11,022 nucleotides of DNA from Planctomycetota bacterium. GTDB taxonomy: Bacteria; Planctomycetota; Planctomycetia; Pirellulales; Thermoguttaceae. The notes beneath the pieces were generated by a model. That model searched no databases. It was given only the letters and a program-made list of their open reading frames with translations, and was not told the DNA's origin. Shown here one piece after another: positions 1 to 6,062 of this stretch. How positions within the stretch are numbered: position 1 is the stretch's first letter; every line of letters begins with the position of its first letter. A program made the position numbers and the translations under genes. The stretch is taken from positions 1-11,022 of the forward strand of contig JAJYGU010000401.1 of assembly GCA_021784975.1 (NCBI GenBank), in the 5' to 3' direction.

Positions 1-137
1 TTCTGACCCTATTGTCATGATCGCCTTCGATTGCTGGTTGCCCTGACGCCGCGCCCCAAAGGCTGCGCCCACCGCGCCACCTCTCGACTCTCCCCTTTTC
101 TCCCCGGCCGTTGAGAGTTGACGACTCGTGGGCAGTT
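1..137. other. Noncoding left edge
   Basis: No convincing gene is visible here. A leftward ATG at 18-16 opens a frame that stays open for six codons to the window edge, with a weak AAGG about six bases upstream, so it could be the start of a leftward gene lying outside the window. Six codons are too few to judge. The rest is GC-rich, with C/T-rich runs around 80-105, and shows no recognisable motif. Confidence 0.2.
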
Positions 138-176
138 CGCCCTCACCCTAGCCCTCTCCCGGAGGGAGAGGGGACC
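138..176. repeat. 39-bp hairpin repeat, copy A
   Basis: This is the first of three copies of a 39-bp repeat; the others are at 5971-6009 and 8810-8848. A CCCTCACCCTAG-type lead is followed by a perfect 9-bp stem, CCCTCTCCC (152-160) and GGGAGAGGG (164-172), around the triloop GGA, then GACC. It lies 12 nt beyond the stop codon of the leftward gene ending at 185, so it could act at that transcript's 3' end. No T-tract follows on that strand, so a classical intrinsic terminator is not supported. Unlike the other two copies, it has no heptamer array beside it. Confidence 0.85.
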
Positions 177-184
177 AAACAGGT

Positions 185-1189
185 TCAGCGCGACTCCTGG
201 CTAATCTTCCGCTCGGCGGCCTTCATCACGGTTTCGATTTCTACCGGCGCGCCGCCGTGGAGTTTGCTCTGGTCGGCGGCCTCCATGAAGGCCAGGATTT
301 CCAAGGTCTCCTCGGCGCTCACCGGCGGTTTGCCGGTCTCAAAAAACTTCACGATCTCTTTCACCAATGGCTCATAGCCTTCGTACGTGCCCGCGTCACC
401 CGACTTCTTCGTCCCTTGGACGACCGCCCCGTAGCCGTTGGCGGCCACGAACATGCCCAATCGTCCATCCTTCCATAGGCCCAGCACTTTGTCCGGGCCG
501 ATCCGCCGCACCATCTTGCAGCCCGGCCCCATGACGGTAAAGAGCGTCTCGACCCCGTGGATGCCGTACCAGAACAAATCGGGGTGGTGCGGTTCGAGGT
601 GCATCGGGCTCCAGGCCACGCAACTGCGAACCTTGCCGAAGGGCGATCGACCACTCCGCGCCGCCTGGAATCCGGAGCTAAATCGCAGCGAAGAGGCCGA
701 GAAACAGGGCACGTTCTTCTCTTTGGCCAGCCGGAAGATCTGCATGCCGTCGGCCAACGAGGCCGCCAGCGGCTTGTCGATAAACAGCGGCTTCCCGGCG
801 GCAATCACCGGCCGGGCCTGGGCCAGGTGCGGGCGGCCGTCGACGCTTTCCAGCAAGACGGCGTCGACCTTCCTGGTTAACTCGCCAATCGAGCCGACAA
901 TTTCTACCCCCATGGCCCGAACCTGTTGCGTATACTGCGGCACGCGGTCCCAACTGGCCGGCAAGTCGCGGCTGCCGCCTGGGTAGGCGGCCACGATCTT
1001 GACCCGTTTCAATTCCGCGGGCGCTTTGGGATCGGTCAACACCTTGGTGAAGGCGATCACATGAGAGGTATCGAGCCCGATGATGCCGGCGCGGATCGGC
1101 GCTTCTTGGTCGGCGGCGTCAAGCGGCACGGCGATCGAAAGCAGAATCGCCGCAAACAGCGTTGCGGCCAGAGGCAGGTGTAATTTCAT
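185..1189 (-). CDS. Secreted Gfo/Idh/MocA family oxidoreductase-like protein
   Basis: This 334-aa protein has an N-terminal Sec-type signal (Lys, then a hydrophobic stretch at about 5-22, possible cleavage after Ala-Asp-Ala near 24-26). The Gfo/Idh/MocA Rossmann domain follows. Its nucleotide loop is unusual: GIIGLDTSH (35-43) replaces the normal GxGxxG. The usual Glu-Lys-Pro motif is Asp-Lys-Pro at 138-140. A C-terminal substrate-domain motif, HGVETL, is at 211-216. The frame stays open upstream to 1408, but the start at 1189 is preferred because AAGGAG sits 7 nt before it and the signal peptide begins there. It lies 29 nt downstream of another Gfo/Idh/MocA gene and is probably co-transcribed with it. 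The family mostly contains NAD(P)-dependent sugar or inositol dehydrogenases. The substrate is unknown, and the altered cofactor loop leaves catalysis unproven. Confidence 0.9.
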   Translation of the reverse strand: MKLHLPLAATLFAAILLSIAVPLDAADQEAPIRAGIIGLDTSHVIAFTKVLTDPKAPAELKRVKIVAAYPGGSRDLPASWDRVPQYTQQVRAMGVEIVGSIGELTRKVDAVLLESVDGRPHLAQARPVIAAGKPLFIDKPLAASLADGMQIFRLAKEKNVPCFSASSLRFSSGFQAARSGRSPFGKVRSCVAWSPMHLEPHHPDLFWYGIHGVETLFTVMGPGCKMVRRIGPDKVLGLWKDGRLGMFVAANGYGAVVQGTKKSGDAGTYEGYEPLVKEIVKFFETGKPPVSAEETLEILAFMEAADQSKLHGGAPVEIETVMKAAERKISQESR

Positions 1190-1196
1190 CGTGATG

Positions 1197-1202
1197 CTCC
1201 TT
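1197..1202 (-). promoter_or_regulatory. Shine-Dalgarno that fixes the start at 1189
   Basis: The leftward strand reads AAGGAG, 7 nt before the ATG at 1189. This settles the start of a frame that otherwise extends 73 codons further upstream into the preceding gene. Confidence 0.8.
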
Positions 1203-1218
1203 GGGGTAGGTGCAAGGT

Positions 1219-2496
1219 TCAAAGGATGATTTGCTGTTTCTGCTGGTCGAACAGGGCCACCTTCTTCTCGCGATGCGAGAGGATGCCCATGTTCAGCGGG
1301 GCCTGCACGCGGACCGCCGTGTCGATGGGGCTGTAGGGTTGTTGCCGGGTCTTGACGCAGTCGAGGAGGTTGGCCCACAGCTTGGCGGTGTCGCCGGCGC
1401 CGTTCCAAGGGATCAGCACTTCTTTCTTGCCCTTGCCGATCGGCACAATGCGGATGCCCTTGCCCGGATGTTCGACGTCGCCGAACTCGATCAGCCCGTC
1501 GGTGCCGCGGAGGATGGTCTTGATGCCCGTGTAGTTCGAGAGCGAGTTCATCAGCACCACGCTGGGCCCGCCGGCGTAATCAACGATGATGTTGCACTGG
1601 TCGGGCACTTCGCGATGGTACTGGAAGGTGCCGCCGCCGCCGAGGACCCGCTCGGGGAAGCCCGGTTGGAGCAGGCAATAGATGGGCGTGAAGACGTGGA
1701 CCAAGAGATCGGTGGCCGGCCCGCCGGCATAGTCCCAGTACAACCGCCACTGGAAGAACCGCGAGACGCTGAAATCGACCTTGGGGGCGTCGCCGAGGAA
1801 TTGGTCCCAATCGAGGTCCGGTCCCGGCTTGGCGTTTTGGTCGGGAATCGGCATGCGTTCGCCCCAGTCGCCGCGGCGGAAGTAGCCGGCCTGCACGTGC
1901 ATGATCTTGCCGACGATCCCTTCACTAATGAGCTTTCGCACCTTGGCGTAGGCGTTGTCGGCCACGTATTGGGTGCCCACCTGGACGATCCGCTTCGAGC
2001 GGGCCGCCTCTTCGCCAAGCTTTCGCGCCAGGTCGAACTGGCTCCAGTGGGTCAGCGGCTTTTCACAGTAGACGTCCTTGCCGGCCCGGACGGCGTCGAT
2101 GGCCTGCGGGGCGTGGAGCCGGTCGGGAGTGGCGATGCAGACGATATCGACCCGCGGGTCGGCCAATAGCTCGTGATGGTTGCGGTAAATTTTACCGCCG
2201 GTCTTCTGGGCGGCCGCTCGCACCCGTGGTCCATAAACGTCGCAGACGGCCACCAGGTCGCAGCGGCCTTGCCGCTTCAAGTGCGCGCAGATGCCCATGT
2301 GGGCCTGACTGCGGCCGCCCACGCCAATAAATCCGACTCCCGGCCGCTCATTGGCGCCGCGGATACGCTCGTCGGCCATGAGGGAGATGCTGGAATAGAG
2401 CGAGGCCGCCGCGGTGGTGGCCGCCGCCTTGCGGAGAAAATCGCGCCGGCTGCTCCCGGCGGTCGTGCCACTCGGCTTCTGTTGAGAGGTGCTCAT
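1219..2496 (-). CDS. Tat-exported Gfo/Idh/MocA family oxidoreductase
   Basis: This 425-aa protein begins with a twin-arginine signal (SRRDFLRK at 16-23, then an Ala-rich hydrophobic stretch), so it is probably exported folded with its cofactor bound. The Rossmann core has GFIGVGGRS (55-63), an Asp after the second strand (VCDVYG, 84-89), ATPDRLH (122-128) and the family motif Glu-Lys-Pro at 145-147. The C-terminal domain carries Asp263 and His267 in an ATDLLVHVF context, matching the DxxxH pattern often seen near the substrate. AAGGAG lies 9 nt before the ATG. Tat-exported members of this family are greatly expanded in planctomycetes; most are thought to act on carbohydrates, but individual substrates are rarely known. 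It is likely the first of two co-transcribed Gfo/Idh/MocA genes, with the 90-aa membrane protein gene 117 nt upstream. Confidence 0.95.
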   Translation of the reverse strand: MSTSQQKPSGTTAGSSRRDFLRKAAATTAAASLYSSISLMADERIRGANERPGVGFIGVGGRSQAHMGICAHLKRQGRCDLVAVCDVYGPRVRAAAQKTGGKIYRNHHELLADPRVDIVCIATPDRLHAPQAIDAVRAGKDVYCEKPLTHWSQFDLARKLGEEAARSKRIVQVGTQYVADNAYAKVRKLISEGIVGKIMHVQAGYFRRGDWGERMPIPDQNAKPGPDLDWDQFLGDAPKVDFSVSRFFQWRLYWDYAGGPATDLLVHVFTPIYCLLQPGFPERVLGGGGTFQYHREVPDQCNIIVDYAGGPSVVLMNSLSNYTGIKTILRGTDGLIEFGDVEHPGKGIRIVPIGKGKKEVLIPWNGAGDTAKLWANLLDCVKTRQQPYSPIDTAVRVQAPLNMGILSHREKKVALFDQQKQQIIL

Positions 2497-2542
2497 GAGA
2501 ATCGTCTCCTTGCGTGGTTGGAAGGGGAGTTGATTTAGCGCT

Positions 2543-2561
2543 CGTCATGCTCCGCATGACG
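2543..2561. repeat. 8-bp stem, 3-nt loop hairpin (CATGCTCCGCATG core)
   Basis: CGTCATGC and GCATGACG form a perfect 8-bp stem around the loop TCC. It lies in the 117-nt gap between two leftward genes. The core CATGCTCCGCATG recurs, reverse complemented, at 2970-2982 with different but still complementary outer stem bases. It may affect mRNA stability or partial termination between the two genes. No U-tract follows. Confidence 0.75.
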
Positions 2562-2613
2562 ATTTCCTGGCGCGGAGCGTGAGGAGTACAGGAAGTTATC
2601 GGTTCCTGCATCT

Positions 2614-2886
2614 CTAGCCGGACGCGCCGGGATTGATGACCTGAACGACCCGCAGCCTGCCGGAGTAGAGCAGGCTGTCGATTCGCTTCAGGTGCGAATT
2701 GACCTCTTTGAGTTGTTGCATGATTTCCGTGTTGGCATTTTCGGTGCTGGCATTTCCTCCGCCGGCCTCATCGCCGGCTTGGGGCTCGGCCTGCGCGGCC
2801 GCATGGCTCGGCTGGTGAGAACCGAGGCCGTATCCCAACATGATGCCGACGGCGATCATCATCGCCCAACCAAAATGACGACTCAT
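2614..2886 (-). CDS. Small single-pass membrane protein of unknown function
   Basis: This 90-aa product is not assigned to a named family. The N-terminus has basic residues followed by a hydrophobic, Gly-containing helix at about 6-22, consistent with an uncleaved anchor or a signal peptide. A low-complexity linker rich in Ala, Gly, Glu and Asn spans about 29-52. A probable amphipathic or coiled-coil helix follows (MQQLKEVNSHLKRIDSLL, about 55-72), then a C-terminal strand-like segment VVQVINP. The start is supported by GGAG 8 nt upstream. The layout resembles small envelope proteins that oligomerise through the C-terminal helix, but this is inference. It faces nadB across a divergent spacer and lies upstream of, and possibly in one transcript with, the two Gfo/Idh/MocA genes. 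Confidence 0.65.
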   Translation of the reverse strand: MSRHFGWAMMIAVGIMLGYGLGSHQPSHAAAQAEPQAGDEAGGGNASTENANTEIMQQLKEVNSHLKRIDSLLYSGRLRVVQVINPGASG

Positions 2887-2920
2887 AGCGTTGGCTCCGC
2901 AAGCAAAGGTTCCAGGTGAC

Positions 2921-3008
2921 GGGGACGGTCCCGACCAACCTTCGGTCGGTGCCCTTCGCGGCCGGGGACCATGCGGAGCATGGTCACCACGAAAATGGGA
3001 CTGTCCCC
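2921..3008. repeat. REP-like inverted pair in the divergent spacer
   Basis: GGGGACGGTCCC (2921-2932) and GGGACTGTCCCC (2997-3008) are near-palindromic motifs at the two ends of this stretch, related to the pair at 4794-4845. Between them are two more hairpins: CCGACC/GGTCGG (2931-2936 with 2944-2949) and the 8-bp hairpin at 2967-2985. The arrangement resembles a degenerate REP doublet that has inserted into, or evolved within, the spacer between the 90-aa membrane protein gene and nadB. Confidence 0.6.
2967..2985. repeat. 8-bp stem, 3-nt loop hairpin, second copy
   Basis: GACCATGC and GCATGGTC form a perfect 8-bp stem around GGA. Read on the other strand it carries the same 13-nt core CATGCTCCGCATG as the hairpin at 2543-2561. 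The three outer base pairs differ between the copies, yet each remains a Watson-Crick pair. Confidence 0.75.
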
Positions 3009-3032
3009 TTCGCGCGACGACAGTTGGCTCCT

Positions 3033-3038
3033 ATTATA
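3033..3038 (-). promoter_or_regulatory. Candidate -10 for the leftward small membrane protein gene
   Basis: The leftward strand has a perfect TATAAT. No good -35 is seen 16-18 nt upstream. Transcription from here would give a leader of about 140 nt running through the REP-like pair and its hairpins before the ATG at 2886. The assignment is tentative. Confidence 0.3.
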
Positions 3039-3043
3039 GACCC

Positions 3044-3071
3044 TTGACGCCTCGTGCAGCACCCCTACATT
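3044..3071 (+). promoter_or_regulatory. Candidate sigma-70-type promoter for nadB
   Basis: TTGACG (3044-3049) and TACATT (3066-3071) are separated by 16 nt and would start transcription roughly 20 nt before the nadB ATG. The -35 matches the consensus at five of six positions and the -10 at four of six. It nearly abuts the leftward TATAAT, so the two promoters would be back to back. Confidence 0.35.
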
Positions 3072-3096
3072 GCCTGATGGACTTTGACGACGAACC

Positions 3097-4710
3097 ATGC
3101 CGACTTCCGTTCCTCGCTACCTGGTTCCCTTCCATCCCAAGCGGGTGCCGCATTTCTTCACCGACGTGCTGATTATCGGCGGCGGGCTGGCGGGGCTGCG
3201 GGCCGCCCTGGCGATCGACCCCGGCCTCTCGGTGGTCGTCATCACCAAAGACGAAGTGGAACAATCCAATAGCAACTACGCCCAAGGGGGCATTGCCGCC
3301 GTCTGGTCCCCCAACGACCGCTTCGAGAGCCACGTCGAGAACACGCTCGTCGCCGGCGGCGCCTTGTGCGACCGCCAGGTAGTCGAACATGTGGTTCGCG
3401 AAGCCCCACACCGCATCCAGGAGCTGATCGACTGGGGCACGCAGTTCGACCACATCGGCGACCATTTGGCCCTGGGCCGGGAAGGCGGGCACGATTGCGA
3501 CCGCATCGTGCACGCCATGGGCGACGCCACCGGCCGCGAGGTCATGCGGGTGACCATCCGCCGCGTCAAGCAGGCCGCCAACGTCGATATCTGGGAACAC
3601 ACCTTCAGCCTCGACCTGTTGACCAGCAACGGCGTCTGCCGCGGGGCGCTGGTCTGGAACGCCCGCCACGGCAAGACCATGGTCTGGGCCAAGCAGACCA
3701 TCTTGGCCACCGGCGGGGCGGGGCAGATCTACCGCGAGACCACCAACCCCGAAGTGGCCACCGGCGACGGCATGGCCGTCGCCTACCGTGCCGGCGCCGA
3801 GCTGCGCGACATGGAGTTCATGCAATTCCATCCCACCGTGCTCTACATCGCCGGCGGGAGCCGTCACCTGATCAGCGAGGCCACCCGCGGTGAAGGCGCC
3901 TGGCTGATCGACCGCCACGGCCGCCGCTTCATGCCCGACTACGACCCTCGGGCCGAATTGGCCCCTCGCGACGTGGTCAGCCTGGCCATCGTCAGCCAGA
4001 TGGAAAAGACCAAACATCCCAACGTGTATTTGGATCTTACCCATCTCGATCCGGACCGTGTCCGGGCGCGGTTTCCGGGCATCGGCGCGGTGTGCCACGA
4101 GTTCGGCTTGGACATCACCCGCGATCGGATTCCCGTCCGGCCGGGGGCGCACTACATGATGGGCGGAGTAACCGTCGACGCCGAGGGCCGCACCACCTTG
4201 CCGGGCCTCTGGGCGGCCGGCGAAGTCACCTCCAGCGGTTTGCACGGAGCGAATCGCCTGGCTTCCAACAGTCTGCTGGAGGCCTTGGTCTATGGGGTGC
4301 AGGTTGGCAAGGCGGCGTCGCGGGCGGCCGCCGGTCAACACGACGACTTCCGCGTGGAGACGGTCGAAAACCCCCGCGCCGACGACCTCGGCGAGCCGTT
4401 GAACCTCACCGACATCCGCAACGCGCTCAAGAGCCTGATGTGGCGGAACGCCGGAGTCCGCCGCGACGCCGACGGTCTGGCCCAGGCCATCGAGAGCCTC
4501 AACCACTGGTGCCGCTACGTGCTGCCGCGGCAGTTCACCGATCCGACCGGCTGGGAGCTGCAAAACATGCTCTGCATCGCCCGGCTGATGATCCTGGCCG
4601 CCCAAAACCGGCAGGAGAGCCGCGGGGCCCACGTCCGCACCGACTTCCCGCAGAGCGACGACGCCCGCTGGAAACGCCACCTGGCTTTCCGCCGCGAAGA
4701 ATCGGTGTAG
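3097..4710 (+). CDS. nadB: L-aspartate oxidase
   Basis: This FAD enzyme oxidises L-aspartate to iminoaspartate, which NadA then condenses with dihydroxyacetone phosphate to give quinolinate for NAD. The 537 aa match the usual length of about 540. Visible motifs are the FAD dinucleotide loop GGGLAG (28-33), SNYAQGGIAA (59-68), REGGH (128-132), HAMGDATGREV (139-149), ATGGAGQIY (204-212), FMQFHPT (241-247), APRD (289-292), AHYMMGG (351-357), the flavin segment GLWAAGEV (370-377) and NRLASNSLLEA (386-396). By analogy with the E. coli enzyme, active-site residues correspond to Glu129, His245, Arg291, His352 and Arg387; all are present. A helical C-terminal domain ends in ESRGAHVRTDFP. No strong Shine-Dalgarno precedes the ATG. 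nadA and nadC are not in the window. It stands alone between a divergent gene and a long gene-free stretch. Confidence 0.97.
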   Translation: MPTSVPRYLVPFHPKRVPHFFTDVLIIGGGLAGLRAALAIDPGLSVVVITKDEVEQSNSNYAQGGIAAVWSPNDRFESHVENTLVAGGALCDRQVVEHVVREAPHRIQELIDWGTQFDHIGDHLALGREGGHDCDRIVHAMGDATGREVMRVTIRRVKQAANVDIWEHTFSLDLLTSNGVCRGALVWNARHGKTMVWAKQTILATGGAGQIYRETTNPEVATGDGMAVAYRAGAELRDMEFMQFHPTVLYIAGGSRHLISEATRGEGAWLIDRHGRRFMPDYDPRAELAPRDVVSLAIVSQMEKTKHPNVYLDLTHLDPDRVRARFPGIGAVCHEFGLDITRDRIPVRPGAHYMMGGVTVDAEGRTTLPGLWAAGEVTSSGLHGANRLASNSLLEALVYGVQVGKAASRAAAGQHDDFRVETVENPRADDLGEPLNLTDIRNALKSLMWRNAGVRRDADGLAQAIESLNHWCRYVLPRQFTDPTGWELQNMLCIARLMILAAQNRQESRGAHVRTDFPQSDDARWKRHLAFRREESV

Positions 4711-4793
4711 TAGCGGAAGACGCTCATTTCCCCGCCGAGGGCGCGAAGGATGCCGAGGGAGCTACCATTTCTTCACAACGCCGGGACATGCAT

Positions 4794-4845
4794 AAGGGGA
4801 CAGTCCCAATTTTTTGACCTCCTGCCACAAAAATCGGGACAGTCC
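4794..4845. repeat. REPIN-like inverted repeat (GGGGACAGTCCC family)
   Basis: Two 19-nt arms, 4794-4812 and 4827-4845, are reverse complements except at two positions. Each contains GGGACAGTCCC next to an A/T run, and the loop is 14 nt. The arms point at each other like paired REP sequences, which are typically moved by RAYT (REP-associated tyrosine) transposases in trans. No transposase is in the window. Lying 83 nt after nadB, the structure could also act as a weak terminator because T6 occurs at 4808-4813. Related motifs sit at 2921-3008. Confidence 0.75.
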
Positions 4846-4973
4846 CCCGAAAAAAGGCCGCGGCAGTGCAAGATCGTCCGTTCGGCGGCAACTAAAGCGA
4901 GACTTCATCGGGCGATCGCGGAGCATGCCACCTTGTAGTGGGGTTCGGCCCTCAAGAAAAACTTCTCGTACAC

Positions 4974-5004
4974 CTTGGGTGCCACCCAAGAAGTCGGTTA
5001 TAAT
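4974..5004 (+). promoter_or_regulatory. Candidate promoter with inverted repeat over the -35
   Basis: A perfect TATAAT is at 4999-5004, with TTGGGT at 4975-4980, 18 nt upstream, as a weak -35. The -35 lies in a perfect 7-bp inverted repeat, CTTGGGT (4974-4980) and ACCCAAG (4984-4990), a position where a repressor or activator could bind. It would drive the ABC cluster with a leader of about 155 nt. A hairpin without regulatory meaning is the alternative. Confidence 0.45.
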
Positions 5005-5033
5005 GCGAAATTCACGGATACAACGCGTTCTCG

Positions 5034-5124
5034 GCCGGGAACTTCCGGCTGGGAAACTCTGTGCGGCCGATCGTGGTAACGACGGTTCGGCGCGTCCGGC
5101 TTTAGGGCCGGCTTCCCTGGGAAG
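5034..5124 (+). promoter_or_regulatory. Hairpin-rich leader of the ABC cluster
   Basis: Three local stems occur in the predicted leader: GCCGG/CCGGC (5034-5038 with 5045-5049), CCGGC/GCCGG (5096-5100 with 5107-5111) and CTTCC/GGAAG (5112-5116 with 5120-5124). The second and third would stack directly. It matches no riboswitch class that I recognise. A role in mRNA stability or control is possible but unproven, because GC-rich DNA forms such short stems easily. Confidence 0.3.
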
Positions 5125-5166
5125 GTGGAGTGTCTGAGGGTTTTTGACGTGAGGAGCGACTAAACG

Positions 5167-5898
5167 ATGTCCAAGCAGCATGGCCCCGCTATGATCGAGG
5201 CCCGCGGACTCTCGAAGTATTATGGCGACTTTGCCGCGGTTCGCGGCATTACCTTTGAAGTGCATCAGGGCGAAGTGGTCGCCTTCCTGGGCCCCAACGG
5301 GGCGGGCAAGAGCACGACCATGAAGCTGTTGACCGGCTATCTGGCCCCCACCGAAGGAGTCGCCTGCGTCGCCGGCCACGACATGTCGACCGACCGTCTG
5401 GCCGGCTCCAAGAGACTCGGCTACCTGCCCGAAAACGGACCGCTCTACTCCGACATGACGCCGCGGAGCCTGTTGAGCTTCTTTGCTGACGCCCGCGGAT
5501 TGAGCGGGGCGAAGAAACGCGATCGGATCGAGGCAATCGTCGATCTGTGCGCCCTGGGCAGCGTGATCGGCAAGCCCATTGGAAAGCTCTCCCGCGGCTA
5601 TCGTCAGCGGGTGGGCATGGCGCAGGTGCTCCTGCACGAGCCCGACGTGTTGATCCTCGACGAGCCCACGGCGGGCTTGGATCCCAACCAGATCCACGAG
5701 GTCCGCGAAACCATCCGCAAGCTCGGCGAGAGCAAGACCATTCTGCTTTCCACCCACATCTTGCAGGAGGTGGAAGCCATGGCCGGCCGGGCGTTATTTA
5801 TCAACGAAGGCCGGCTGGTGTTCGACGGCTCGATCTCACAATTGACCCAAGGCGGCAAGCGGCTCGACCAGCGCTTCCGCGAGTTGACCGCGGCGTGA
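5167..5898 (+). CDS. ABC transporter ATP-binding protein (GldA-like)
   Basis: This 243-aa cytoplasmic ATPase would power the membrane protein encoded next. All catalytic elements are present: Walker A GPNGAGKST (42-50), signature LSRGYRQR (141-148), Walker B VLILDEP (161-167) followed by the D-loop, and the switch His197 in STHILQE. At the Q-loop position the sequence reads GYLPENGPLY (85-94), with Glu where many ABC proteins have Gln; this LPE form is usual in the GldA-like subfamily of ABC-2 exporters. GAGGAG lies 10 nt before the ATG. The frame ends 164 nt before the permease-GldG fusion, a longer gap than in a tight operon. Export or envelope work is inferred from the subfamily and neighbours. 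The substrate is unknown. Confidence 0.95.
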   Translation: MSKQHGPAMIEARGLSKYYGDFAAVRGITFEVHQGEVVAFLGPNGAGKSTTMKLLTGYLAPTEGVACVAGHDMSTDRLAGSKRLGYLPENGPLYSDMTPRSLLSFFADARGLSGAKKRDRIEAIVDLCALGSVIGKPIGKLSRGYRQRVGMAQVLLHEPDVLILDEPTAGLDPNQIHEVRETIRKLGESKTILLSTHILQEVEAMAGRALFINEGRLVFDGSISQLTQGGKRLDQRFRELTAA

Positions 5899-5970
5899 AG
5901 CGGAAAACAGAAAGCTGGCTCCCTGCCCGCATGCAGATGCACAAATGCGAAGCGACGTTTTTCGGCTACT

Positions 5971-6009
5971 CGCCCTCACCCTAACCCTCTCCCGGAGGGA
6001 GAGGGGACC
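5971..6009. repeat. 39-bp hairpin repeat, copy B
   Basis: This copy differs from copy A (138-176) by one base (CTAACCC versus CTAGCCC). The stem CCCTCTCCC (5985-5993) and GGGAGAGGG (5997-6005) encloses the loop GGA. It lies between the ATPase and permease-GldG genes, in the same orientation relative to the downstream gene as copy C, and is followed at once by a heptamer array. Confidence 0.9.
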
Positions 6010-6010
6010 C

Positions 6011-6059
6011 GATCCCTGACCCTTGATCCCTGACCCCCGATCCCCGATCCCTGACCCCC
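6011..6059 (+). repeat. Tandem GAYCYYY heptamer array before the permease-GldG start
   Basis: Seven heptamers fill 49 nt and all fit GAYCYYY; GATCCCT occurs three times and GACCCCC twice. The array ends 3 nt (GAC) before the ATG at 6063. It occupies the place of the Shine-Dalgarno, and no purine-rich site is present. TGA occurs in more than one frame, including an in-frame stop at 6024-6026, so the ATG at 6063 is the first possible ATG start. Confidence 0.85.
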
Positions 6060-6062
6060 GAC

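Larger units (their letters stand above)
4711..5166. other. 456-bp gene-free stretch between nadB and the ABC cluster
   Basis: No credible gene lies here. From left to right it holds the nadB 3' flank, a REPIN-like inverted repeat (4794-4845), unassigned sequence (about 4850-4970) that includes GCGGAGCATG near 4918 (a half-copy of the hairpin core at 2970-2982), a candidate promoter overlapping an inverted repeat (4974-5004), and a hairpin-rich leader running to a GAGGAG ribosome binding site at 5151-5156. No clear intrinsic terminator for nadB was found other than the REPIN-like structure. Confidence 0.8.

Noticed and set aside
152..172. Intrinsic terminator for the leftward gene ending at 185
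   Set aside because: The stem is strong, but no T-tract follows on the leftward strand, and the same hairpin occurs directly upstream of two genes, so it is listed as a repeat instead.
1210..2169. 319-codon rightward open frame over the Tat-exported oxidoreductase
   Set aside because: It is a shadow of the leftward gene, which has a Tat signal, Rossmann motifs and a good ribosome site.
3034..4680. 548-codon leftward open frame opposite nadB
   Set aside because: It is the antisense shadow of nadB. nadB has every family motif, while the opposite frame gives an Ala/Gly/Asp/His-rich product without a recognisable domain or start signal. Long antisense frames are common in GC-rich coding DNA.
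5151..5166. Unusual start for the ABC ATPase
   Set aside because: GAGGAG 10 nt before the ATG is ordinary and the N-terminus fits the family, so nothing needs explaining.
5252..5460. Defective ABC ATPase because of Glu at the Q-loop position
   Set aside because: The LPE form at this position is usual in GldA-like ATPases, and Walker A, Walker B, signature and switch His are all intact.
4762..5757. 331-codon leftward open frame across the spacer and the ABC ATPase
   Set aside because: Most of it is antisense to the ATPase, and the remainder runs through the REPIN-like repeat. No ribosome site or domain supports it.
5908..5917. AGAAAGCTGG shared with 10791-10800 after another stop codon
   Set aside because: The ten-base match sits in similar post-stop positions but is too short to call a repeat from two copies.
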